Program-made: the position numbers and the translations under genes
Shown: piece by piece, positions 10,244 to 20,486 of the stretch
Layout: the number at the start of each line of letters is the position of its first letter
How positions within the stretch are numbered: the first letter of the stretch is position 1
The notes under the pieces: model-generated
Database searches by the model: none
The model's input: only the letters and a program-made list of their open reading frames with translations
Told to the model about the DNA's origin: nothing
Assembly (NCBI RefSeq): GCF_033807715.1
Contig: NC_084599.1
Location: 6,334,625 to 6,398,624 of the forward strand
Direction: 5' to 3'
DNA length: 64,000 bases
DNA from: Cololabis saira
Lineage: Eukaryota > Chordata > Actinopteri > Beloniformes > Belonidae

Positions 10244-10956
10244 TGTACTGCAGGCCAGCACCCAGCTCCCGAAGCTCTGGCCTGCAAACATGCACAAAAG
10301 AGGAAAAAAGGGGGCGAGCACAAGAAACTACAGGAGCGATGGACAAAAATGATGGCTATGAGATACTTATAATAAATAAAAATGGAAATGGAGAAGAGAG
10401 GAAGAGGAGAGGAGAAGAAGGGTGAGAGCCATCGCCCAGCGGATCATGTCGGTGCTCCCCTGCAGCATAGGCCTATAGCAGCATATTTACCACGAAGCTA
10501 TGTTTGAGACTAACTATTATAGTTTTGTTTTATAGCTGCAACTATGACTACTGACTCTTAACACACTAGAGTTTACACTACCTAGAGATTTACCAACACC
10601 AGCTAGAGGTTTACTTAACACTAACTATAGGCTTTACTAAACAGAAAGGTTTTAAGTTTAGTTTTAAAGGTGGAGGTGGTGTCAGCCTCCTTAACCCAGA
10701 TTGGAAGTTGGTTCCATAGTAATGGTGCCTGATAGCAGAACGCCCGCCCTCCAAATCTACATTTGGATACTCTAGGACAGGGGTTCTTAACCTTTCTGAC
10801 CTTGGGGCCCAATTTTTTCAGTACAGAGTTGCCCCGGGCCCATTAAATATTAACACTTTATAGCAGGGGTATTCAACTAAAACTTTAAGAGGTCCATTTA
10901 GAGAAAATTTACTCAAGCGAAGGTCCAGAACACCATAATATATGTATATGTATGTG

Positions 10957-10964
<8 letters not shown>

Positions 10965-11033
<69 letters not shown>
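10965..11033. repeat. (TATG)n/(AT)n microsatellite
   Basis: TATG-rich then pure AT repeats. A matching AT block follows the nested hAT at 12888-12920, as expected if the hAT inserted within one AT tract. Confidence 0.9.
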
Positions 11034-11036
<3 letters not shown>

Positions 11037-12883
11037 GGTTGCACGGTATACCGGTACCAGTATAGTACAGCGTACTAGAGTTTTGAAAACGGTACTATAC
11101 CAGCATTTAAAAACAAACGGTACTTTTATATATTTTTTCTATGCAAACGAATTGGTAAATTGGAGCCTGTCTCTTTAAGCACGGCGAGCTCAGCGAGTGT
11201 GACGTAGTTGCAGAAGCAGAGCCGCCTCCCCCTCCCACTCGCATGCGGAGGAGGAGAGAGAAACGAGAAGTCGCGTGTTAGACAGACAGAGCGGCTTGAA
11301 ATAAAGTTGAAATAAATAGAGATGGCAGCTGCAGAAAAGCCCGTACTTGTGGACAAAATGGGGGCCCGAAGTACGGTGTGGAAATATTTCGGGTTCAAAC
11401 CGAGCGATAAGGGCGAGCCACTGAACCAGATGCACCGCAGTGCAAGCGCTGCTACAACGTGTGTCTCGCAAAAGGAGGCAACACTTCAAACTTGTCCAAA
11501 CGTTTAAAGGACAACCACATGGACTTGTTCCACGACTTCAGTCAAGAACGACAGCTGATAACTTTGTTCACCAGTTCACTGCACTGTCATGTCATGAAAA
11601 AAGTACAGAGCCTCTCCCAGCCCGTAGTAAACCTACAGCAGCCTACATACATAGTTAAAACATGTCCATGGTTAATAAATGCGATTTTTAAAATATAAAA
11701 AAAAAAACACATTCTTAAAATATTTAAATACATTCCACAGACTAGAATATAACTTAAATATATTTTTATATATTTTAATATTATTTAATGTTTAATATAC
11801 CATTAAGGCAAATAATTATTATTATATTGAAACACACTTTGGTAAAACATTCCATTAGCCTACAATATCTCAGAAACTTAGAATATTGTGATAAAGTTCC
11901 TTATTTTCTGTAATGCAATTTAAAAAAAACAAAAATGTCATACATTCTGGATTCATTACAAATCCACTGAAATATTTCAAGCCTTTTATTATTTTAATAT
12001 TGCTGATAATAGTTTACAGTTTAAGATTAGATTCCCAGAATATATTTGAGTTTTCTTAAGCTGTAAGCCATGATCAGCAATATCAAAATAATAAAAGGCT
12101 TGCAATATTTCAGTTGATTTGTAATGAATCCAGAATGTATGACATTTTTGTTTTTGTAATTGCATTACAGAAAATAAAGAACTTTATCACAATATTCTAA
12201 TTTTCTGAGACAGTCCTGTAGATGATAGAATGAGCCTCAATTTATTTTTCTAGTTATGCCCATTTAATGTTTCATGTGGCCTATAGTTTCAAAACACAAA
12301 CCTTTTGAACAATGAGAACAAGTAAAATAAAGGAATGGCATTCAAATTAAAATGACCATGTTAATTAAAATACTGTGCCCCCTCCCTCTCCCAATTACAG
12401 AAGTCTAGTGCTCCTGGCAGTATCTGTGTATTCCAGCATCAAGCTGTGCATCTGAACGTGTCTTCAGCACATCTGGGAATATCTGCAGTCCAAGGCGTTC
12501 TAGACTGACCGAGGAAAATGTAGACATTCTTGTTTTCTTGGCTAGGAACCTGAAAAATGAAAAACAGTGATAGCCCGCCAGCCACCCTAGGAGGAGTTTT
12601 TGCTGCTACAGTATTTTATTTAACATGGTGACTTTAATTTGAATGGCATTGCTTTATTTAACTTGTTCTCACTGTTCTAAAGGTTTGAAATTTTTAATAT
12701 ACCATGCCAATTATTTATTTTATTCATTGTTGTTATTGTTCACAAAGTTTGCTTTAAAATAAAGGAAAATATTGACATTTGAGAGTGTTCCACCTTTTTA
12801 CAAAAAGTATCGAAAAGTATCGAAAAGTATCGAAATAGATATTGGTATCGGTATCGAAACAGAAATTTGGTATCGTGACAACC

Positions 12884-12886
<3 letters not shown>
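11034..12886 (+). mobile_element. Nested hAT element with ZBED1-like transposase remnants
   Basis: Its ends are TAGGGTTGCACGGTATACC and GGTATCGTGACAACCCTA. A frame from 11322 reads MAAAEKPVLVDKM then WKYFGFKPSDKGEP, the start of a BED-finger hAT transposase, and shifts frame into GGNTSNLSKRLKDNHMDLF. The hAT C-terminal dimerisation domain is at 12421-12570 (CASERVFSTSGNI, then RLTEENVDILVFLARNL and a stop). The large central catalytic domain is absent. A palindromic MITE lies at 11863-12218. It is an internally deleted derivative of an Ac-like element, inserted into an AT microsatellite. Confidence 0.85.
11863..12218. mobile_element. Palindromic MITE, TA target (Tc1/mariner-type ends)
   Basis: The two halves are near-perfect inverted copies: TTAGAATATTGTGATAAAG on the left pairs with CTTTATCACAATATTCTAA on the right, so the whole 356 bp can fold back. 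TA dinucleotides flank it (11861-11862, 12219-12220). There is no coding sequence. Superfamily assignment rests on the TA duplication. Confidence 0.8.
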
Positions 12887-12922
<36 letters not shown>

Positions 12923-14178
12923 CAAGTAGCCTCATAGTTGTATCAACATCTGCATCTGACTGTTATATTAAGAAAAGTACATATTTGACACTTAACATGT
13001 GTAACTTGAATTACACATATTTTTTTCTCTTAAAAATAAAATACATTTTATTTTATTTTTCAAATGCTATCTTATTTTATTTCTCTACCAGCAGTTTGAA
13101 TTTACCCTTTTCTTTGTTAATTGTCTCAACACATTTTTATAATAAATGAATATAAACATTGGTGAGCCTGGAACGATATTTAGTTTTAATTATGTTCATT
13201 GTGGAGAAAGCTGCCTCACAGCTGTGGGTGGACCCAAATATGGGCAGGATGTTTTAAGATGGTCAGTTTATTTTCTGTGACTTCAGTTTAGACTTGAGTG
13301 GATATGTTTGATGAAAAACTTTTTGTCCCAGTGTGAAGACTGAAACAGGCTGAATCGGTCCATTCCGGGTTGAACTTTCCTTTCCACCTGTTACGCTTCT
13401 CATCTCTGTATATACAGTCAAGCTAATTACCGTATTTTGACGACCATACGGGTGTGGAAAGGCGCACCCTCCGTTTTGTGTGTCATTTCTGTATTTAAAA
13501 CACGCCGTGTGGAAAGGCGCCGTCTACACACGGAGCGCTACCTTACAACAACACACACACAAGCATACAAGTGTGCATATTTAAAAATAGAGCGGGAACA
13601 AAACTTAGTTTGATTGTACTTTATTTAAGATATTACATCAGTTGTCAGAGGACTCAGCGCGTCAGGTTTCATCCGAGCCTGATCGCGCTGAGACGGGCAG
13701 GAGCCCGCAGCTCTCTGGCTGCGGAGCAGCCGAGTCTTTCCGATGCTTTTGCGAAAGCCCGAACAGTCCAGTCCAGCAGACACGTCAGCCCACGCATCTA
13801 TCTACAATCCTTCAGCAGTAAACGACGGAGCCCGAAAGCCCGAGCGGCACCGACCTCCCCGGCCGCGGAGACGCGTCTGTATAAATGATCACGCCGCGCT
13901 CGCTCGCTCTGGGCGCAGACCCAAGTAATCGATCCCTGATCCTGGCGGATCTAAACCTACTCTGTGCAAAATGAAGGATTTACTCTGTAAATACACACAA
14001 TTTCTCTTATTATTACACGTACAGCTAGCTGAGTGTCTTCTCCTCATTTGGTCGGGAGTTGCTATGCAGTCCCGCGGCCCACAAGTACAAAACTGATTTT
14101 TTTTTTGCGGCCCACTAGGTGGCGCTCGCGGCCCAAGTGTGGGCCGGGGCCCTATGGTTAAGAATCACTGCTCTAGGA

Positions 14179-14402
14179 CAGGGGTCACCAACCCTGGTCC
14201 TCGAGGGCCCCTATCCAGCATGTTTTAGGTGTCTCCCTGCATGAACACACCTGATTCTAATCAATGGTCGTCATTAACTTGTAATCAAGGTCTGGAGAGT
14301 TCTGTTGTTGACACAGCTCCTTGTATCATGGTGTGCTGAAGCAAGGAAAGATCTAAAACATGCTGGATAGGGGCCCTCGAGGACCAGAGTTGGTGAACCC
14401 TG
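14179..14402. mobile_element. Small hAT MITE, second at the same target
   Basis: This 224-bp element starts CAGGGGTCACCAACCCTGGT and ends with its inverted repeat GGTGAACCCTG. Its flanks, 14171-14178 and 14403-14410, are again CTCTAGGA, giving three copies of the target around two elements. It is non-coding. A decayed relative lies near 24350-24490 and 46545-46680. Confidence 0.9.
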
Positions 14403-14950
14403 CTCTAGGAACTACGAGTAAACCTGCACTCCGAGAACGGAGAGCTCTGCCAGGAACATAAGGCACTATCAGGTCTTGCAAATAATGTGAAGCTAAGCCG
14501 TTTTGGGCTTTATACGCAAGTAATAAAATTTTAAATTGGATTCTGAATTTTACAGGTAGCTAATGGAGCGACGCTAACACTGGAGAGACGTGGTCTCTCC
14601 TGCTGATTCCTGTCAATACTCGCGCTCCTTTATTTTGGATCAGCTGGAGGATATTCAGCAAATTACTTGGACATCCTGCTAATAACACATTACAGTAGTC
14701 TAGAAGATACAAACGCATGAACTAGTTTTTCTGCATCACTCTGCGAGAGGATTTTCCTAATCTTTGCAATATTACGGAGATGGAAAACAACACCTAGGTT
14801 TCTCACAGTTGCTATCGTAACACCATCTAATCCCTTCCTAAGATGCTCTGGACCAAGAATGATAACCTCTGTTTTATTGGAATTTAGAAGCAAGAAATTT
14901 CCGGACATCCAGTCCTTGATGTCCCTAAGACATGCCTGAAGTTTAACTAA

Positions 14951-16627
14951 AGACCCTGACACACCAACCCGACTTCCCCCGCTCTCTGCCGACTGCTGTG
15001 TCGGCTCGCGTCGCCTGTGTCGGGCTGTGTCGGGCTGGGTCGGGCTCTTTGAACACACCGCAAAGACGACACCCGACAGCGCTTTTTTTTTTCAAAGCTT
15101 TATTGAGAAAACACAAGTGCAATACAAAACAGACGGCACAACCACCTGCAGCTCTGTGGAGAATTAAAATAAATGGCTGGCTGAAATAAATAATTTAGGA
15201 AGATAAATGTTGGTTTAATAGATGAAATCTTACAGTTGTAGCTATGCCTGTTAAGAAATTTGCTCAGAAAAAAATCGGGATTTCTGCCTGCCGGCTCGGG
15301 AGCTGGTTTATGGTTCCGCGTTAAATCGACGCAGAGCTACGGCGTAGGGTACGGCGTACGGCACGGTCCCGGGTCCCGCTCCGCGCTGGACCCGCTCCGC
15401 GCTGGACCGGGTCCGCTCCCCGCTCCGCTCCCTCGCGCTGGACCCGCTCACACACGCGCTGTCGGGGAGCCGGTACCGGGGTTTGTATCCGACAGGAGCT
15501 CCAGTCCGAATTTCCAGACCTGTCTCAGCCACCTGATCATCATCATCCCTTCATCCAGCCCCCCCTTTCCATTCGTCCTTATAATGACTCCGGCTGGAAA
15601 CGTCTTATGCAAAGTTTTTCTTTTAAAAATCCCCATAGGTTTCTGTCCATCAGCTGCTCCCGGCCAGCACCACATAAACCAGTAAGTGTGTGTCGCGCCG
15701 CGAATACACACCCGCGCATGTCGGGATCCGGTACCGGGTTTGTAACCGACAGATTTGGCTGCAAATTTCGGAGGGTGAAGCTGATCAGACCTGAGACAGA
15801 CCCCAGAAATCTCTGCTCTTAAAGCGGCCGGGAACCAGGTCGATCGGACCGCTTTGGGAACCAGGAAGTCGGCTGCAGCAGCGCGCATCACGCGGCTTTA
15901 ACCGGGGAAAGTGGACGGTTCCGACATGCAAAACACACGCGCGCTGCAGAACAAGTGTGCTTATTTAAATAGAGCGGGAGCAAAACTTAGTTTGATTGTA
16001 TTTTATTTCACTTTACACATCAAGCAAATCCTTAAAAGTTTTCATCTTCTGTTTCGCATTAAACAGCTCAGTGGATGGTCTCATTCAGCTTCACCCGCCC
16101 CCTTCTCCCTTTACCGTTCTCATGACCGGCCTTACATTACCGTAATTCAGGTAATAGACACGGCGCACCGTTTCTTAAGGCGCCCGGCACATTTAAAAAA
16201 AAAAAAAAAAAAAAAAGTTGCGCCTTATGGTCGCGAAAATACGGTATATACATTCACTGAGTGAATATTATGAAAGTAAAATATTTATTTCTCGCTAGAA
16301 ATCTAATCAAAACGCATTTTTATGCAGAAACTAACTCAAAATATTGATTTTATTCATAAGAAATGTCCGCCATGTTTTTTTTTTATTCAATCCGCAAATG
16401 ACGACGAAAAGCATTCTGGGAAATTCTGGGAACAGCCAATCACAGAGTGAGCTGGTGACTGACGGCCCGACGCCGATTCGACATGTCGAATCGGCTGAAA
16501 AGGTCCCGACTGGCGGCCGACCTGTGGCGACGTGGGGGACACACCGGGGAAACTATGCCGACAGACGCGCACCGACGCGCACCGACGCTCACCGACGGGC
16601 GATTATCGGCTTGGTGTGTCAGGGCCT
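14951..16627. mobile_element. PIF/Harbinger-like element inside L2 reverse transcriptase
   Basis: The ends AGACCCTGACACACCAA and TTGGTGTGTCAGGGCCT are inverted repeats. TAA lies on both sides (14948-14950, 16628-16630), the 3-bp target typical of PIF/Harbinger. Removing it rejoins the L2 reading frame without gain or loss. The 1.68-kb interior contains other repeats, including a fragment of the palindromic family near 15303-15360 and a block ending in a poly(A) tract at 16195-16216. I recognise no transposase or Myb-like gene, so it is non-autonomous. Confidence 0.8.
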
Positions 16628-16630
16628 TAA

Positions 16631-17560
16631 CGGTTCAGTTTCATCCGGCTTCATAGACAAATAGAGCTGCGTATCATCAGCATAACAATGACAGTGTATG
16701 CCGTGATTCTGGATTATACTTCCCAATGGCTGCATGTATAAACTGAACAAGATTGGCCCTAGCACTGAACCCTGCGGAACACCATAACAGACCCTTGACT
16801 GTTCTGAAGAAACGTCATGTACATGAACAAACTGGAACCTGTCAGAAAGATATGATTTAAACCAACGTAGAGCTGTCCCTTTAATCCCAACAACATACTC
16901 ACATACCTGTGCAGTAAGATGCTGATCTACAGTGTCAAACGTAGCACTGAGGTCCAGTAGAACCAGTATGGACACTAATCCCTTATCTGAGGTCCAGTAG
17001 AACCAGTATGGACACTAATCCCTTATCTGAGGTCCAGTAGAACCAGTATATACACTAATCCCTTATCTGAGGTCCAGTAGAACCAGTATGGACACTAGTC
17101 CCTTATCAGAGGCCATAAGAAGGTCATTTGTGACTCAAACCAGTGCTGTCTCTGTGCTATGATGCATTCTGAACCCTGACTGAAAGACTTCAAACAGATC
17201 ATTTCTATACAAATAGTCACATAACTGGCTTGAAACTGCCTTTTCCAGAATTTTAGATACAAATGGAAGGTTGGAAATTGGTCTATAATTAGCTAAGATG
17301 TCTGGGTCAAGAGAAGGTTATTTAAGTAAAGGTTTAATTACTGCAACTTTGAAAACCTGTGGTACATATCCTTAGTTTAGGGATAGGTTGATTTGGTCCA
17401 GTATTGTCGCACCAATAAGAGAAAAAAACATTTTTAAATAGTCGAGTCGGGATGGGGTCTAACATACATGTGGTTGACTTAGCTCTATTGACGAGTGAGG
17501 TCAGCTCAGGGAGGTCTATAGGATGAAAACAGTCTAGAGTCAAGTCAGAGCCTATGGAAG
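16631..17560 (-). pseudogene. L2 reverse transcriptase segment
   Basis: On the minus strand, 16975-16640 encodes LLDLSATFDTVDQ, then GVPQGSVLGPILFSLYM and HCYADDTQLYL, the palm motifs of L2 reverse transcriptases. The upstream thumb/finger region (17100-17560) is frameshifted, partly because of a 40-bp tandem repeat at 16950-17107, and carries stops. It is a dead copy. Confidence 0.85.
16950..17107. repeat. Four-copy 40-bp tandem repeat within L2 coding sequence
   Basis: The 40-bp unit (GGTCCAGTAGAACCAGTATG then GACACTAATCCCTTATCTGA) repeats four times with very few changes. As 40 is not a multiple of three, each copy shifts the L2 frame. Confidence 0.93.
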
Positions 17561-17564
17561 TCGC

Positions 17565-18153
17565 TTAAGCTGAAGAAACGCCCACAACCGGCTGGTTGAT
17601 TTCTTCTCTAATTCTCGTGATTTTACTGTTAAAGAAGCTCATAAAGTCTTCACTACTGAGAGCTGCAGGAATGCACGGCTCAACAGAGTTGTGACTCTTT
17701 GTCAGCCTGGCTACAGTGCTGAACAGAAAACGTGGGTTACTTTTGTTACCCTCTATCAACGATGAATAAAAAGCTGTTCTAGCTTTGCGAATGGCTTTTT
17801 TATATACTATTAGAATATTTTTCCATTCACGATTGGAGTCTACAGACTTACAAGAGTACCACTTCCTTTCCATTTTACGCACATTTTGTTTCAACATGCG
17901 GATATTTGAATTATACCAGGGAGTTAAGCTCCTGTGGCTAGAAACTCAAAGGAGCAACTTCATCTAAAGCTGAATGCAACAAATCAGCAGTGTTACTAAC
18001 AAGAAAATCAACATCTGCAGAGGTAAAACCCAGGTCACTGGCCTCTACTGCTTCACTATTTTCCACTGTCGCAAGATGAGCAATGGCCTCCCTAAATTTA
18101 GCAATAGCTTCATCAGACAAACATCTGCTAAAGTAATACCTCCTATATTGCAC
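17565..18153 (-). pseudogene. L2 ORF2 inter-domain region
   Basis: Minus-strand frames 17897-17565 (AIRKARTAFYSSLIEG, NPRFLFSTVARLTKS) and 18153-17938 are the L2 region between endonuclease and reverse transcriptase. They lie in different frames, showing at least one frameshift. Confidence 0.75.
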
Positions 18154-18185
18154 TTCAACATCGATAATATTAAATTCAAACGTTA

Positions 18186-18960
18186 TTAAATAATGTCGGA
18201 TAAAAGGGAGTTTACAGGTGACACCAACAGATCATCAGTTTCAACACCGTAGGTGAGAATGAGATCGAGAGTATGATTAAAACAGTGCGTCGGTTTGTCC
18301 ACTTTTTGTGAGATACCCAATGATTCTAGAAGAGAATTGAAAGCTAATTTAAGATTATTGCTTTCAACATCCATATGAATATTAAAGTCACCCACTATGA
18401 TGAATTTATCTGTACTGATCAATAATCCAGATAGGAAATCTGAAAATTCAGACAGAAACTCTAGATAAGCACCAGCAGGGGGCCGATACACTACCACTAA
18501 CACAACTGGCTTCTCTGATTTCCAGCTCGGAAATTTCAGACTAAGCGTGAGGCTTTCAAATGTATTATAATTGCACTTAGGTTCAGTTTTTTTTTGGAGA
18601 CTGGAGTTATAAATTGCTGCGACTCCTCCGCTTCGGCCCGTGTTTCTAGGAATGTGATGATTAAAGTAGGCGGGCGGAGTTGATTCATTCAAACTAACAT
18701 TCTCTTCCTCCTGTAGCCATGTTTCTGTTAAGCAGAAAACATCACTCCTACTCTCTGTAATTATATTGTTTACTAACAGAGACTTGGAGCTTAACGATCG
18801 TATATTTAGTAGTCCGCATCTAATTTTTCGGTCTCTTATTGGTACCAAATGTGCATTGGTTTTAATTTTTACAAGGTTATTTTGGTTAACGCCTCTATAA
18901 CGCCGCACCTGGTGAACTTGTGGAGGGTCGAGAACTGCAACCACTTCTATTTTGCTAGGC
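18186..18960 (-). pseudogene. L2 apurinic-type endonuclease domain
   Basis: This minus-strand frame has the exonuclease/endonuclease/phosphatase fold motifs of LINE nucleases: GLLNIRSLSSKS, VFCLTETWL (metal-binding Glu), VVVYRPPAG, and FIIVGDFNIHMD (catalytic Asp/Asn). The domain nicks target DNA to prime reverse transcription. It is open for about 260 residues and runs out of frame downstream. Upstream residues to 19127 read as linker. Confidence 0.88.
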
Positions 18961-19129
18961 ACCTGGTTAGAGTTGCCAATTACATCATGTAATCCTATAG
19001 TTTTAGAGTCCCCAATTACATAAAGCAATCCTACAGTTTTATTGGCAGGCGTTGGTCCTCGAGAAGCAGCAGAGAAGTGTGTAAGACTGCAGCTCTGCAT
19101 CCTGGCCTGGAGTCCTGGACCCTGCATTG

Positions 19130-19324
19130 TCAGGGGGACTGTCTAATAAAACTGGCCAAATTACTAGAGACAAGAGCTGCACCACCCCGGGTGGGATGAA
19201 TGCCGTCTCTACTAATCAGACCGGGCTTTCCCCAAAACGTCTCCAAATTGTCAATGAAGGCCACGTCGTTTTCTGAACACCACCGCGACAGCCAGCGGCG
19301 GAGCGACAGCATGCGGCTAAACAT
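19130..19324 (-). pseudogene. L2 ORF1 esterase-domain C-terminus
   Basis: This minus-strand frame reads [20 protein letters not shown] then [18 protein letters not shown], ending in a stop. The D-x-x-HP block is the catalytic Asp/His region of the SGNH-hydrolase domain found in ORF1 of many fish L2/CR1 LINEs. The rest of ORF1 is missing because the element is truncated at about 19394. Confidence 0.8.
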
Positions 19325-19419
19325 GTCATCGCTGGTCAGATTGGGGAGGGGACCAGAAAAACCTCGGAGTCCAACATACTTTTGGCGTAGTTATGCAAGG
19401 TTATGCAAATGGAGATTCT

Positions 19420-19480
19420 CCTGTAGAGGTCTGAAGGGTCTCCCGTAGAGGTCTGAAGGGTCTCCCGTAGAGGTCTGAAG
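19420..19480. repeat. 22-bp minisatellite, unit B
   Basis: About three copies of the unit found upstream of exon 2 in the other ZNF copies. Its left side joins L2 directly, marking the breakpoint of unit B. Confidence 0.88.
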
Positions 19481-19587
19481 GAGGTCCTTAGTTTGGTTTG
19501 GGTTTGTCATTTTTGAGCTGGACTCTAAAATATGCGGCTGGTTCAGAGGGATTAATACCATTTTCCTATGTCCATTTGTCTCCCCAG

Positions 19588-20435
19588 AACTCCAGCATCA
19601 TTTCATCCGGGTTGTTAATGAGGTTCTCCCTGGCCAGCAGCTCTGTAACCAGGACAGGAACCTCAGATTGGACCAGAAGGAACCAGATCCTCCACAGGTT
19701 AAGGAGGAAATGAAGGATGGTCAGGTTGAACTGAAGCAGGAGACTGATATCGTCATGGTGACTCCAACTTCTGGTGAAAGTGGCCACAGTGAACCAGAAC
19801 CAAACATGGATCAGGTCCAACTTCAGAACTCTCCAGTAACTGGGAAACTGGATCAGAAAGAAACAAAGTACGAACAATCAAGTCAGTTGACCTGCAAAAT
19901 TTGTGGTAAAAGTTTCCTCAAGCGATCATACTTGTTGAATCACACTCGTACCCACACCGGCGAGAGGCCATTTACCTGTGAAGTGTGCGGTAAGAGTTTT
20001 AACCGCAATGGGACTTTGACCACCCACATGAGAATCCACACAGGCGAGAAGCCGTATTCCTGTAACACCTGCGGTAAAAGTTTCTCCCAAACCGGTCACC
20101 TGACCGAGCACATATGGGGTCACACGGGACAGAAGCCTTCCTGTGAAGTGTGCGGTAAAACCTTTGCCACCAGTACCTGTTTGACTATCCACATGCGGAT
20201 CCACACAGGAGAGAAGCCGTATTCCTGTCAGATCTGCGGTAAACAATTCGCCAGCAGCGGCAACATGAAGTCTCACGTGAGCAGCCATTCTGGATTCAGG
20301 CCCGTGTGTCAGAACTGTGGTAAATCTTTTGGACAACTGTCTGCTTTGAAAGCCCACATGATCAAGTCCTGCAAGCCACAACTCCCCGACAATTTAACAT
20401 GGAGCACACTTGGAGCGGAGCCAGAGACGGATTAA
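19588..20435 (+). CDS. ZNF-B exon 2: intact C2H2 zinc-finger exon
   Basis: The acceptor TTTGTCTCCCCAG ends at 19587; the phase-1 frame starts ELQHHF and runs unbroken to TAA at 20433-20435. The first part is an acidic linker (LDQKEPDPPQVKEE, EPEPNMDQ). Five C2H2 fingers follow with HTGE/QKP-type linkers (CKICGKS, CEVCGKSF, CNTCGKSF, CEVCGKTF, CQICGKQF), then a sixth of C2HC form (CQNCGKSF...HMIKSC). This is a sequence-specific DNA-binding array, presumably nuclear. The fourth finger is absent in ZNF-C. No exon 1 of its own is found: the upstream intron ends in the L2 at 19394. It could be served by exon 1 of unit A (2160) or be silent. Confidence 0.88.
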
Positions 20436-20486
20436 AAAAGCGTTTCCATTACACTTTTGCGATAAATGTCTGAAAAAGGCTTTTTG

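Larger units (their letters stand above)
10778..14170. mobile_element. hAT element in L2 (first of two at the same target)
   Basis: It starts CAGGGGTTCTTAACC and ends GGTTAAGAATCACTG. The flanks are CTCTAGGA at 10770-10777 and 14171-14178, an 8-bp hAT-type duplication. The empty site is visible in L2 copy 2 at 32380-32387. It holds a second hAT (11034-12886), AT repeats and a GC-rich block (13430-13990) whose 13571-13640 part resembles 15955-16030 in the Harbinger-like element. No transposase of its own is recognised. Confidence 0.87.
10243..19394 (-). mobile_element. L2-clade LINE copy 1, truncated at both ends, with nested insertions
   Basis: A minus-strand L2 element in order: ORF1 esterase end (19324-19130), apurinic endonuclease (18960-18186), reverse transcriptase with YADDTQLYL (near 16680), C-terminal RT region (14950-14411), terminal motif LLWNQLPIWVKEADTTSTF (10769-10621), and 3' UTR to 10243. 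It is interrupted by two hATs (10778-14170, 14179-14402) and a Harbinger-like element (14951-16627). Frameshifts and a 40-bp tandem repeat make it dead. It lacks the terminal part of the 3' UTR that copy 2 has (25744-27090), so its left edge is a breakpoint rather than a retrotransposition end; its right edge abuts unit B sequence. Confidence 0.88.

Noticed and set aside
15260..15891. GC-rich open frames on both strands
   Set aside because: They lie in the interior of the Harbinger-like element, overlap each other and resemble no transposase.
19926..20381. Open frame antisense to the ZNF-B fingers
   Set aside because: It is the shadow of the repetitive zinc-finger codons; similar shadows occur opposite ZNF-C.
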